Position numbers and translations under genes: made by a program. The notes under the pieces are model-generated. The model did no database searches, was not told the origin of the DNA, and saw only the letters and a program-made list of their open reading frames with translations. Positions 50,090 through 57,480 of a DNA stretch of 58,024 nucleotides are shown here, piece by piece; within the stretch, counting starts at the first letter, position 1, and each line of letters starts with the position of its first letter. The stretch is from DRVP01 sp964604045 (GTDB taxonomy: Archaea; Thermoproteota; Bathyarchaeia; Bathyarchaeales; Bathycorpusculaceae): positions 1 to 58,024 of the forward strand of contig CAZRXM010000002.1 in NCBI GenBank assembly GCA_964604045.1, in the 5' to 3' direction.

Positions 50090-50738
50090 AATTTTTTCCC
50101 CACCCGGTTAAAGAGTTGGCTGACGTTGCCCGCGAAAACGGTGCAGTGGTTGGATTTGACGGATCTCACGTCCTAGGGCTTATCGCTGGTAAACGTTTCC
50201 AAGCCCCGTTGAAAGAAGGAGCCAACGCACTTTTTGGTTCAACACATAAATCCCTTTTCGGCCCTCAAGGAGGTATCATTCTGGCAAACAAGGAGCACGG
50301 CGAAGTGATAAAAGCTAGAATTTACCTGAGGTTTGTGGACAACGCCCACTGGAACCGGATAGCCGCCTTAACGTTGGCTTTAGCGGAAGTAAAGAGGTTC
50401 GGCGGGGAAATTTGGCTTCACCGAGTCCTACCAAGTCATAATGGATTTCAGGGACTCGGAGAAGGGCAGAAAAGTGGCTGAGAAACTCGAGGAGGCAAAC
50501 ATAATCGTCGACTGTGTTGTAAGAGTTGGAACATGTGAGGTCACGAGGAGGGGTATGAAGGAGGGGGAAATGGCGAAAATAGCTGAACTCATGAAAAGGG
50601 TTGTATTGGATGGGGAAACCCGGAAACCATTAAGAAGGATGTCTTGAAACTTTGCTCAGAGTTTCAAACGATTGAATACTGCTTTAGGTAAGGAGCACTT
50701 TATAAAAGCGTTTTCTACACTCTACATTGCGGTTAACA

Positions 50739-51701
50739 ATGAGCCTTGTTCCAGAATCGCTTATACAAGTGTTGAAGAAGCAGAAATATCACATAGTGGG
50801 TAGACATTCGGCTGTTAAAAGGTGCAAGTGGCTTTACGAGGCAATAGTTCATGGCAGACCCTGCTATAAGCAGAAGTTTTACGGCATAAAAAGCCACCAA
50901 TGCGTCCAAATGACGCCCGCCTTGTTCTACTGCACGCAAAGATGCTTGTTCTGCTGGCGAGCTCAAAGCGGAGACCTTCAAATAACATGGGAGGAAACCA
51001 GGCTGCCAGAAAAATGGGACTCGCCGGAGGAGATAGTCGAAGGCTGCATAAAAGCGCAACTGGATATTCTCAGCGGTTATAAGGGAAACCCCAAGGCAGA
51101 CCCGCAAAAACTCAGAGAAGCCTTAAAACCACGACACGCAGCCATAAGCTTAACCGGTGAACCAACCCTCTACGAACCTATAGGAGAGCTTATTTACGCC
51201 TTTCACAGGAGAGGATTCACCACTTTCCTTGTGTCCAACGGAACCGTGCCCTCGGTTTTGGCGAAGTTGAACCACGAACCCTCCCAACTGTATGTTTCAG
51301 TCTGCGCCCCCAACAAAGAAACCCACAAGAAAGTCTGCAGACCCATAATCCCAGACGCTTGGGAAAAACTTAACGAAACTTTGGAACTTCTCCGAAGCTT
51401 CAAATGCCCAACGGTGATCCGAATAACAGCAGTACGAGGCTTAAACATGGAAAACGTTGAGGAATACGCAAAGCTAATAGAGAAGGCTAATCCAACATAT
51501 GTTGAGCCTAAAGCGTTCATGCACGTGGGGTTTTCAAGACTTCGATTAGGCTACGAGGGAATGCCAAGCCATAGGGAGATCCGCGAATTCGCGTTCAAAC
51601 TTGCCCAGGCAACAGGGTACAGGGTTGTTGATGAGTCTGAGGACAGTCGGGTCGTCCTATTGAGCCAACTGGATAAGCCCATACGATTCTCACATGGTTA
51701 A
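50739..51701 (+). CDS. taw1: 4-demethylwyosine synthase (TYW1 homologue)
   Basis: A 320-residue radical SAM enzyme that condenses N1-methylguanosine-37 of tRNA-Phe with pyruvate carbons. It shows FYGIKSHQCVQMTPALFY, the radical SAM motif CTQRCLFCWRAQ (CxxxCxxC), and HAAISLTGEPTLYEPIGELI with the family GEPT. An N-terminal cysteine pair (GRPCYKQ and SHQC) with a further cysteine supplies the second cluster. The start ATG 50739 is preferred: a TATA-like TTTATAAAA at 50699-50707 predicts a transcript beginning near it. Trm5 is encoded at 45660. Confidence 0.95.
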   Translation: MSLVPESLIQVLKKQKYHIVGRHSAVKRCKWLYEAIVHGRPCYKQKFYGIKSHQCVQMTPALFYCTQRCLFCWRAQSGDLQITWEETRLPEKWDSPEEIVEGCIKAQLDILSGYKGNPKADPQKLREALKPRHAAISLTGEPTLYEPIGELIYAFHRRGFTTFLVSNGTVPSVLAKLNHEPSQLYVSVCAPNKETHKKVCRPIIPDAWEKLNETLELLRSFKCPTVIRITAVRGLNMENVEEYAKLIEKANPTYVEPKAFMHVGFSRLRLGYEGMPSHREIREFAFKLAQATGYRVVDESEDSRVVLLSQLDKPIRFSHG

Positions 51702-51793
51702 ATACTGGTTTACTTTTCAAGTTAACGGAGTAAAAGTTAAATAACACACCTCTCAATTCAATGCAGTCTTAAACCTCTAACGAGGTGTCCAGC

Positions 51794-51994
51794 ATGGTTA
51801 ACGAAGGAAGAGGAAGGTTGTTCAGGAGGAAGGACGGAAAATTCCTGATATACCTGCCGAAGGACCTAGCAGAAGACAGCATGTTCCCCTTTAAAGGCTC
51901 AGATTCCATATTTGTCAAAGTGAGCTTCAAAATCGGAGATGACAAACTAATAATAGAGCGATGGCCTGAACAGGAAAAACAGCAAACATCCTAA
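51794..51994 (+). CDS. Small hypothetical protein, AbrB-like beta pattern
   Basis: A 66-residue protein. The start MVNEGRGRLFRRKDGKFLIYLP is followed by KDLAEDSMFPF and VKVSFKIGDDKLIIERW. The alternating strands with a short helix recall the swapped-hairpin AbrB/MazE fold, but no diagnostic residues settle it. GAGGTG sits at good distance from ATG 51794. No toxin gene follows, so an antitoxin role is not supported. It could be a small DNA-binding regulator. Confidence 0.55.
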   Translation: MVNEGRGRLFRRKDGKFLIYLPKDLAEDSMFPFKGSDSIFVKVSFKIGDDKLIIERWPEQEKQQTS

Positions 51995-52102
51995 GGAACC
52001 CTGGATTCAGCGCTTTTACAACGCTCCATACCCCATCTACTTTTTGGCAAAAATAAAATAGTTAGTTGTGCATCCGTTTCTATGAGACAGAGCGTCTAGG
52101 TT

Positions 52103-52798
52103 ATGGCTTCTCTAAAAACAATTTTGAGGAAAATTAGAAAGGAGCTAAAAGTAAAGGAAAAGGTTAGAGACGAAATCCAAGCCGATATGAGGAAGGCTAC
52201 AAGTCTTTCTAAGCAGGCTATACTTTTAATTCACCAGAAAAGGCTTAAGGAAGCCAGAAAAATTCTCGAGAAAGCCAAGGAAATCATTTCGAGGCTGAGG
52301 GAGCTAGCTGAAACGCATCCAGACATAGTTTATAGCGGCTTGTACAATGTTTGCCTCGAAGAGTACGCGGAGGCAAATATTTTCCTCGCCTTGATCGAAG
52401 AAGGACGCTTCGCCACACCGGAAGAACTCAACATACCGTCTGTTGACTACGTGCTTGGCCTTGCAGACGTTATCGGCGAGTATAGACGCTTAGCCCTTGA
52501 CGCTTTGAGGGAGGGGAACATTAAAAGAAGCGAGGAATGTCTCCGGATAATGGATGAAATCTACACAGGGCTCATGGCTATGAATGAAGCCTACATGCTG
52601 GTTCCCGGCTTAAGAAGAAAGTGCGACGTTGCAAGGAAGGTTATTGAAACCACTAGGGGGGACGTGACCCACGAGGCTCGGAGGCAGTCTCTTGAAAAAT
52701 ACATGAAACGTTTGGAAAAACTTGAAAGGCGCTTTGAGAAACTTGAAAAAGGAAATATAGATGAATTCCGCCGCTTTAAAATCCAACTTTTCCGTTGA
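52103..52798 (+). CDS. Translin-family RNA/DNA-binding protein
   Basis: A 231-residue, all-helical archaeal translin. The N-terminal basic coiled segment is LRKIRKELKVKEKVRDEIQAD. The family core includes RKATSLSKQAILLIHQKRL, EEYAEANIFLALIEEGRF and the highly conserved VDYVLGLADVIGEYRRLALDALR. In archaea translins form octamers that bind and can cut RNA; the acidic residues expected for the C3PO nuclease are partly present. The endonuclease V gene starts inside it with a 38-bp overlap. Confidence 0.88.
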   Translation: MASLKTILRKIRKELKVKEKVRDEIQADMRKATSLSKQAILLIHQKRLKEARKILEKAKEIISRLRELAETHPDIVYSGLYNVCLEEYAEANIFLALIEEGRFATPEELNIPSVDYVLGLADVIGEYRRLALDALREGNIKRSEECLRIMDEIYTGLMAMNEAYMLVPGLRRKCDVARKVIETTRGDVTHEARRQSLEKYMKRLEKLERRFEKLEKGNIDEFRRFKIQLFR

Positions 52799-53444
52799 GA
52801 AGGCTCATAGGGCACAGTTTCAACTTTCGAAACTCATTGTTTTTGAGGATAAGCTTCCAGAGGAAATTCGCTATGTAGGCGGTGTTGACACAGCTTATGC
52901 TGGAAACTTGGCTGTAAGTGCCGCTGTGGTTCTCGAATTTAACAGTCTAAATCTGGTGGAGACGCAGACCGCAATCAAGGAGACTGTTTTCCCATATGTT
53001 CCAACACTTCTCTCATTTAGGGAACTGCCATCAACTCTTATGTGCATTAAAAGGCTGAAAACACAGCCAGACGTTTTCCTTGTGGACGGACAAGGCTTTG
53101 CACATCCGTACCGCTGCGGCTTCGCAAGCCACCTAGGGATTGTTTTAAACAAGCCCACAATAGGCGTCGCTAAAAGGAGGCTTGTAGGCAACATTGAGCC
53201 TTTCAGAGACAGCGATTTCGCTTATTTGAGGGATAGAGGTGAAGTCATAGGTGCTGCTTTGAAGACGGCTTCTGGGAAAATTCTCTATATCAGCGTTGGA
53301 CACATGGTTTCGCTTGAAACAGCCATAAAAATCGTTAAACACTGCATCCTCCGGGATATCCCAGAGCCCATACGTTTGGCGCATGAGAAGGCAACGGTTG
53401 AAAGGAATAGGATTGCAAAATGTAATATTCATGGTCAAGGATAA
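52761..53444 (+). CDS. nfi: Endonuclease V
   Basis: A 227-residue enzyme cutting DNA (or RNA) next to deoxyinosine. Active-site segments are VGGVDTAYAGN with the first Asp, YVPTLLSFRELPSTL (the wedge region), FLVDGQGFAHPYRCGFASHLG with the second Asp, and PTIGVAKRRLVG. The conserved ISVGHMVSLETAI is near the end. The start lies 38 bp inside the translin gene, so the two are coupled. An HD-domain gene follows after 17 bp. Confidence 0.94.
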   Translation: MNSAALKSNFSVEKAHRAQFQLSKLIVFEDKLPEEIRYVGGVDTAYAGNLAVSAAVVLEFNSLNLVETQTAIKETVFPYVPTLLSFRELPSTLMCIKRLKTQPDVFLVDGQGFAHPYRCGFASHLGIVLNKPTIGVAKRRLVGNIEPFRDSDFAYLRDRGEVIGAALKTASGKILYISVGHMVSLETAIKIVKHCILRDIPEPIRLAHEKATVERNRIAKCNIHGQG

Positions 53445-53461
53445 AAGATGACGTAAAGGCT

Positions 53462-54181
53462 GTGGATGTGTTGGGCTTGCTTCACCCGAAAATTAGGGCT
53501 ATAGCTGAGAAAATCCGCGACAAAGACCTTCGAAAGAAGATTATTGACTTACTTGAAGACCCCGTTTTTAAAGTTGGCGGGAAAGTTTACAGCGGTCTGT
53601 CCCTTGAAGTTTCCCCCGCTGGCTTATCGCATCACCACTGTTATCCCGGTGGGTTTGTTGAGCACGTGCTTTCCACGGTTAACTTGGCCTTGGCGCTTTG
53701 CAACTCCGTCGAGAAATTTTACCATGGAAAAGTGAACAGGGACCTTGTTATTGCTGGCGTCCTGCTTCATGACATATTTAAACCGCTAACATACACTGCC
53801 GATCAGAGCGGCGGCTACAGCACCACCGAGCTGGCTGACTATATGGATCACTTGTCAATGGTTATAGCTGAGCTTGTTCGAAGAGATTTTCCGTTAGAAC
53901 TTATCCACGTTGTTTCCGCCCACCATGGGGAGTATGGGCCTATAAGACCGCACACGATTGAGGCTTTGATATGCCATCTGGCGGATTTAATGGATTCCCG
54001 CTTGAACGGTGAAGTTTTAAACGCCGCATCATACCTTGTCAGGAAAGCCACAGGCGAAGAACTTCCTGGGCTAACCTCGAAGGAAGCTTTCGAAATAATT
54101 CATTCGAAGGCCATCGAAGGATGGGAAGGAGTGGCGAAAACCGTTGAGAAGATAAAGCGGAGTAGAGCGCGCAAAACTTAA
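53462..54181 (+). CDS. HD-domain phosphohydrolase
   Basis: A 239-residue HD-superfamily protein. Metal ligands are visible in HHHCYPGGFVEHVLSTVNL, AGVLLHDIFKPLTY (the HD pair), and VVSAHHGEYGPIRPHTIEA with a late Asp in CHLADLMDSRL. This arrangement resembles YhaM-type 3'-5' exoribonucleases more than RelA-like enzymes. Its substrate is unknown. It starts at GTG 17 bp after the endonuclease V stop, which suggests a nucleic-acid processing unit (translin-EndoV-HD). Confidence 0.85.
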   Translation: MDVLGLLHPKIRAIAEKIRDKDLRKKIIDLLEDPVFKVGGKVYSGLSLEVSPAGLSHHHCYPGGFVEHVLSTVNLALALCNSVEKFYHGKVNRDLVIAGVLLHDIFKPLTYTADQSGGYSTTELADYMDHLSMVIAELVRRDFPLELIHVVSAHHGEYGPIRPHTIEALICHLADLMDSRLNGEVLNAASYLVRKATGEELPGLTSKEAFEIIHSKAIEGWEGVAKTVEKIKRSRARKT

Positions 54182-54217
54182 AAGCCGAACGTACTCGAAA
54201 TTGAAAACGTGATAACC

Positions 54218-54547
54218 ATGACGGAGATAACATTTGAAGAATTCCAAAAGCTTGACATGCGGGTCGGGAAGGTTTTAGAGGCAAGCCAAATCCCTGGTTC
54301 AAGAAACCTAATAAAAATGATTGTGGACTTTGGAACAGAGAAACGGCAGGCCGTTGCAGGCCTCCTAAAGTGGTATAAGCCCGAAGATCTTGTAGGCAAG
54401 AAGTACGCCTTCATCCTAAATCTACAACACAGAAAATTTATGGGTGTTGAATCTCAATGCATGATCTTGGCGGCTGAGGACGACAAGGGAAACGTTGTTG
54501 CACTGCAGCCTGAAAAGGATATTGCCGAAGGAAGCAAAATCCACTAG
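54218..54547 (+). CDS. CsaA/MetRS-beta-like tRNA-binding domain protein
   Basis: A 109-residue OB-fold protein (EMAP-II/Trbp111-type). It shows EEFQKLDMRVGKVLEASQIPG, LIKMIVDFGTEKRQAVAGLL and NLQHRKFMGVESQCMIL. In archaea such proteins are the separate C-terminal part of methionyl-tRNA synthetase or free tRNA-binding homodimers. ATG 54218 has GTGATAA before it. It is 36 bp after the HD gene and overlaps the convergent rfcL stop by 4 bp. Confidence 0.9.
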   Translation: MTEITFEEFQKLDMRVGKVLEASQIPGSRNLIKMIVDFGTEKRQAVAGLLKWYKPEDLVGKKYAFILNLQHRKFMGVESQCMILAAEDDKGNVVALQPEKDIAEGSKIH

Positions 54548-55809
54548 CTTTGGCCTAAAAGCTTGTTTATAGTTGCGGCTTTTTCCCGATCCTTCGCAAT
54601 ATACTCAACCATTTCAGGTGTTAAACCGAGCCACTTGGCGATTCCAGCCGCCATCTCTACATTGTTTTTAAAAATTACCCGCAGATAGGGGAGCACTTCC
54701 TTAGCTGCCCTTGTGGCGGATATGTGGCATTTCCGTTTTATTTTATTGCCAATTTCAAGCTGAAGGCTCCGCTCCTCCTTGGATTTGGAGAGGGTTTGGA
54801 TGCGTTCTGGAAAGTGGAAAGGCGTCCAGCCTGAAGTTTTAGTGTTCACCCTAGCCATAGCTACACCTGCGGTCATAAGGTCGATCATGTATCTTATAAA
54901 ACCCCAGTCCTGGGTTCTCCGCATTCTTCCGCGGTAAACGTCGGCCATTGAAAGGGCATCCATGGCCCTCGCCAAATCATGGGGATCCGTTAAATGGTTT
55001 GGAACATTTTCATAAATCCATTCCAGAAGCATGTCCATGTCTACGTCTGCCATGTTAACGGCGCGCTTCGCCCCTTCACATGTCTTTCCATAAAGTATCA
55101 TCCGCAGAACGGTGAATATGTTTTCTTGGCGGTCCCTGAAACCCAGCCAAGACACGTCGTCGTATGTTAAACGCTTCTTACCCTGAGCCACTGCCTGTAG
55201 GTCTGTGACTGCTGAGCGGATGTCGCCTTCTGAACGTTGAGCTATAAATCTTAAAGCCCTTTCTTCTGCGTCTATTCCCTCTCTGAGGCATATCGTTTTC
55301 AAATGTTTTAGAACCTCTGTCACCGATGGCTTCTTAAACTCTATAAGGAGGCATAGGTTGCGGAGGGCCATGAACCTTGGGTCAAAAGCGTTGTTTGCAA
55401 TGAGCACTATGGGGCACTGGGCTATCTGTATGACTTCAATCATGGCTTTCACCCCTCCCTTGTCCGCCGTCCCTGTTAAACCGTCGAGCTCGTCGAAGAG
55501 TATTATCCTCCTAGCCCCAAAGAGTGAGCCGTACTGGGACGCTAATCCAGCGAAGCGTTTAACAGCCTCCTCAGTCCGATAGTCGCTGGCGTTTTTCTCA
55601 ATCAACTCCATTTTAAAGTCGTTCGCCAAAGCCTCCACGGTGACTGTTTTCCCCACACCGGGAGGGCCGTAGAGGAAGGCAGCCCTTTTCTCCGGGATCC
55701 TCCTATCCCAAGATTTTATCCAGTCAATAAGTTTCTGTATGGCTTCTTTGTTTCCTACAACTTCCTTTAGGCTCTTGGGCTTATACTTGACCGTCCAAGG
55801 CTGATACAC
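54544..55809 (-). CDS. rfcL: Replication factor C large subunit
   Basis: A 421-residue AAA+ ATPase that loads the PCNA clamp. It has PWTVKYKPKSLKEVVGNKE, Walker A LYGPPGVGKTVTVEAL, Walker B ILFDELDGLTG and an ATPase sensor IVLIANNAFD. The C-terminal domain is helical; the protein is somewhat shorter than usual because the acidic/basic PCNA-binding tail (often a PIP box) is not obvious. No intein is present. It begins 4 bp after the rfcS stop, making a classical rfcS-rfcL operon. Confidence 0.95.
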   Translation of the reverse strand: MYQPWTVKYKPKSLKEVVGNKEAIQKLIDWIKSWDRRIPEKRAAFLYGPPGVGKTVTVEALANDFKMELIEKNASDYRTEEAVKRFAGLASQYGSLFGARRIILFDELDGLTGTADKGGVKAMIEVIQIAQCPIVLIANNAFDPRFMALRNLCLLIEFKKPSVTEVLKHLKTICLREGIDAEERALRFIAQRSEGDIRSAVTDLQAVAQGKKRLTYDDVSWLGFRDRQENIFTVLRMILYGKTCEGAKRAVNMADVDMDMLLEWIYENVPNHLTDPHDLARAMDALSMADVYRGRMRRTQDWGFIRYMIDLMTAGVAMARVNTKTSGWTPFHFPERIQTLSKSKEERSLQLEIGNKIKRKCHISATRAAKEVLPYLRVIFKNNVEMAAGIAKWLGLTPEMVEYIAKDREKAATINKLLGQS

Positions 55810-55812
55810 TTT

Positions 55813-56793
55813 TTACACCTTTTTTGCGGCGATTTTCATTTCGGAGGATGCTTCTATTAGCCTTGCTAGTAGAGCGCTCAGCTGAATTTCCTCATCGGCG
55901 CCTTCAACAAGCCTGTAATCGATTTCGCCCACAATTTCTGCTAGCTTAATCTTCCAAGGCTCGGGTATGTCAAGCTTAAAGATTTCTGAGTGAATTTGTC
56001 GGATTATGTCGCTTCCAGCTACGCCGTATTTTTGGATCATCTCCCTAAGCTGTTTCCTCGCCTCTATAAAGTTGCCTTTCATGGCGGTTTCAATCATCCT
56101 CCTAACGTCAGCGGGGTTAGCTCTTCCAGCAATCGAGTAGATTATTTTAGCGTCTATTGGCTTGCCAAGCGAGGCTGCCGCCTGCATTGTGTTTATTGCC
56201 CTCCGCAGGTCTCCGCCGCAAACCTCATATATGGCGTCCAGCCCTTCGTCGAGGAGCACTACACCCTCGTTTTCAGCTATGTACCTAAGGTACTTGTCAT
56301 GTTCCTCCCGGGGCAGGTAAGTGAATCGGAAGGGTGCGCAACGCGACTGAATGGGCTCTATTATTTTGCCGCTGTAGTTGGCACACAATATGAAGCGGCA
56401 GGTCTCAGTGTAGCGTTCCATAGTCCGCCTTAGGGCTTGCTGGGCGTCCGCGGTCATGTTGTCCGCCTCGTCCAAGATCATTATCTTGAAGGGAATTTCA
56501 CCTATAGCGCGAACTCTCGCGAAAGTTTTGACTGTTTCCCGCACCACGTCGATGCCTCTCTCGTCGCTTGCGTTCAGTTCCATAATGTATTCGCGATAGT
56601 TTTCGCCATAGAGATCCCTCGCCAAACAAAGAGCCGCTGTGGTTTTGCCAGTTCCAGGTGGTCCGGCGAAAATGCAGTGGGGCACGTTTTTGGCTTTCAC
56701 AAAGCTTTTTAGACGCTCCACTATCTCCTTCTGGTTAACCATTTCGTCCAATGTTTTAGGCCTGTACTTCTCAGCCCACATTTCAAAACTCAA
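55813..56793 (-). CDS. rfcS: Replication factor C small subunit
   Basis: A 326-residue AAA+ clamp-loader subunit. Seen are WAEKYRPKTLDEMVNQKEIV, Walker A FAGPPGTGKTTAALCLARDL, Walker B ILDEADNMTADAQQALRR, sensor FILCANYSGKIIEPIQSRCAPFRF with the SRC motif, and LRRAINTMQAAASLG. The length is normal and intein-free, whereas many archaeal rfcS genes carry inteins at the P-loop. The promoter upstream (56794-56850) is AT-rich. Confidence 0.96.
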   Translation of the reverse strand: MSFEMWAEKYRPKTLDEMVNQKEIVERLKSFVKAKNVPHCIFAGPPGTGKTTAALCLARDLYGENYREYIMELNASDERGIDVVRETVKTFARVRAIGEIPFKIMILDEADNMTADAQQALRRTMERYTETCRFILCANYSGKIIEPIQSRCAPFRFTYLPREEHDKYLRYIAENEGVVLLDEGLDAIYEVCGGDLRRAINTMQAAASLGKPIDAKIIYSIAGRANPADVRRMIETAMKGNFIEARKQLREMIQKYGVAGSDIIRQIHSEIFKLDIPEPWKIKLAEIVGEIDYRLVEGADEEIQLSALLARLIEASSEMKIAAKKV

Positions 56794-57076
56794 TTGGACG
56801 GCCTCCTAATGCTTCATAATAAAGGATAGAGTTAATAAATACTTGTTTGGCTTTCTAAAGGCTATTCTTGAGATTCGGCTTTCTCTTCCTTTTCGAGAAA
56901 TCCCGTCAAGAATATTGCATATTCACATGGATGCTCGTTTTGGAGACTTTATGATTTTTATCTCCCCTTCTTTCCACGACTTACCCGTGAGATTATATAC
57001 TCAATGGTTTTTGCGGAGGCTACAAAGCCACGTCTTTTGCCCTGTCTTTACAAGTTTGTAGTATGGGCAACTCTTA
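56794..57076 (-). other. Spacer with coding-like debris
   Basis: This 283-bp stretch contains no intact gene. On the minus strand one frame near 57025-56955 reads RGFVASAKTIEYIISRVSRG, and another near 56935-56867 reads EHPCEYAIFLTGFLEKEEKA before a stop at about 56866. This looks like the decayed C-terminus of a small protein whose beginning could be the debris at 57077-57480. The family is not recognised. Confidence 0.3.
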
Positions 57077-57480
57077 TTACTTGAGTGTGAAACCTTCCTC
57101 AAAATATTCTATTTCAACTTCTATGCCGAGTTCCTTGTACATGTCTGTGATTCTTTCGCCCAATTCTCTGATTGTCCACGGATAGTCTTCTGGAAAGTTC
57201 GTCAAGCTGCTCCTTTCAATGGCGAAGGTCTCCTCCACGGAGTTGCATGACATTCCCTCAATCAATGTTTGCATTAGCTTTTTCCTTGGCAATGGCTCAA
57301 GAACTGGTTTTTCTAAAAGCTTCAATTTGAAGTTAAGAGGTTCTGGAAGGCTGTTGTCGTTATTTCATAGCCCAACTCCCTAAACATGGACTCTACTAGG
57401 ACTCTTTGGCTGTTGATCACGGTCTATGCGCTTGAAAAATTATTGTGAAGTATTCATTGTCCACAAAGCGTACTTGGCAT
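57077..57480 (-). pseudogene. Remnant of an unrecognised gene with internal repeat
   Basis: The open frame 57077-57325 (82 codons, beginning TTG) encodes LLEKPVLEPLPRKKLMQTLIE and ends with MYKELGIEVEIEYFEEGFTLK. Upstream of it, in another frame, the DNA still reads NSQRVLVESMFRELGYEITTT and joins as NFKLKLLEKP after a one-base shift. The open frame is thus probably the tail of a longer broken gene. MFRELGYEI and MYKELGIEV look like two copies of one motif. The function is unknown. Confidence 0.5.

Larger units (their letters stand above)
49446..50647 (+). pseudogene. glyA: Broken serine hydroxymethyltransferase
   Basis: From the ATG at 49446 the SHMT sequence can be followed only through many frame changes. 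It shows LNFIPSKMS-type start, SPAVRSLLASDFGHRYTA, FIDEIEEYGEKLAKEV, then FLASFTKPGDTLMCIS and GGYPGLW, an interval holding the assembly gap, VKELADVARENGAVVGFDGSH, the PLP-lysine segment GSTHKSLFGPQGG, and RLYLRFVD-like blocks. Near 50400 a deletion removes the central part of the C-terminal domain; the end RVGTCEVTRRGMKEGEMAKI is left. At least six lesions exist. A working glyA elsewhere is likely. Confidence 0.85.

Noticed and set aside
51794..51994. AbrB-like small protein as the antitoxin of a toxin-antitoxin pair
   Set aside because: The neighbours are Taw1 and translin; no PIN, MazF or HEPN toxin gene is adjacent.
54544..56793. Inteins in the clamp-loader genes
   Set aside because: Both P-loop regions are continuous and the protein lengths are those of intein-free subunits.
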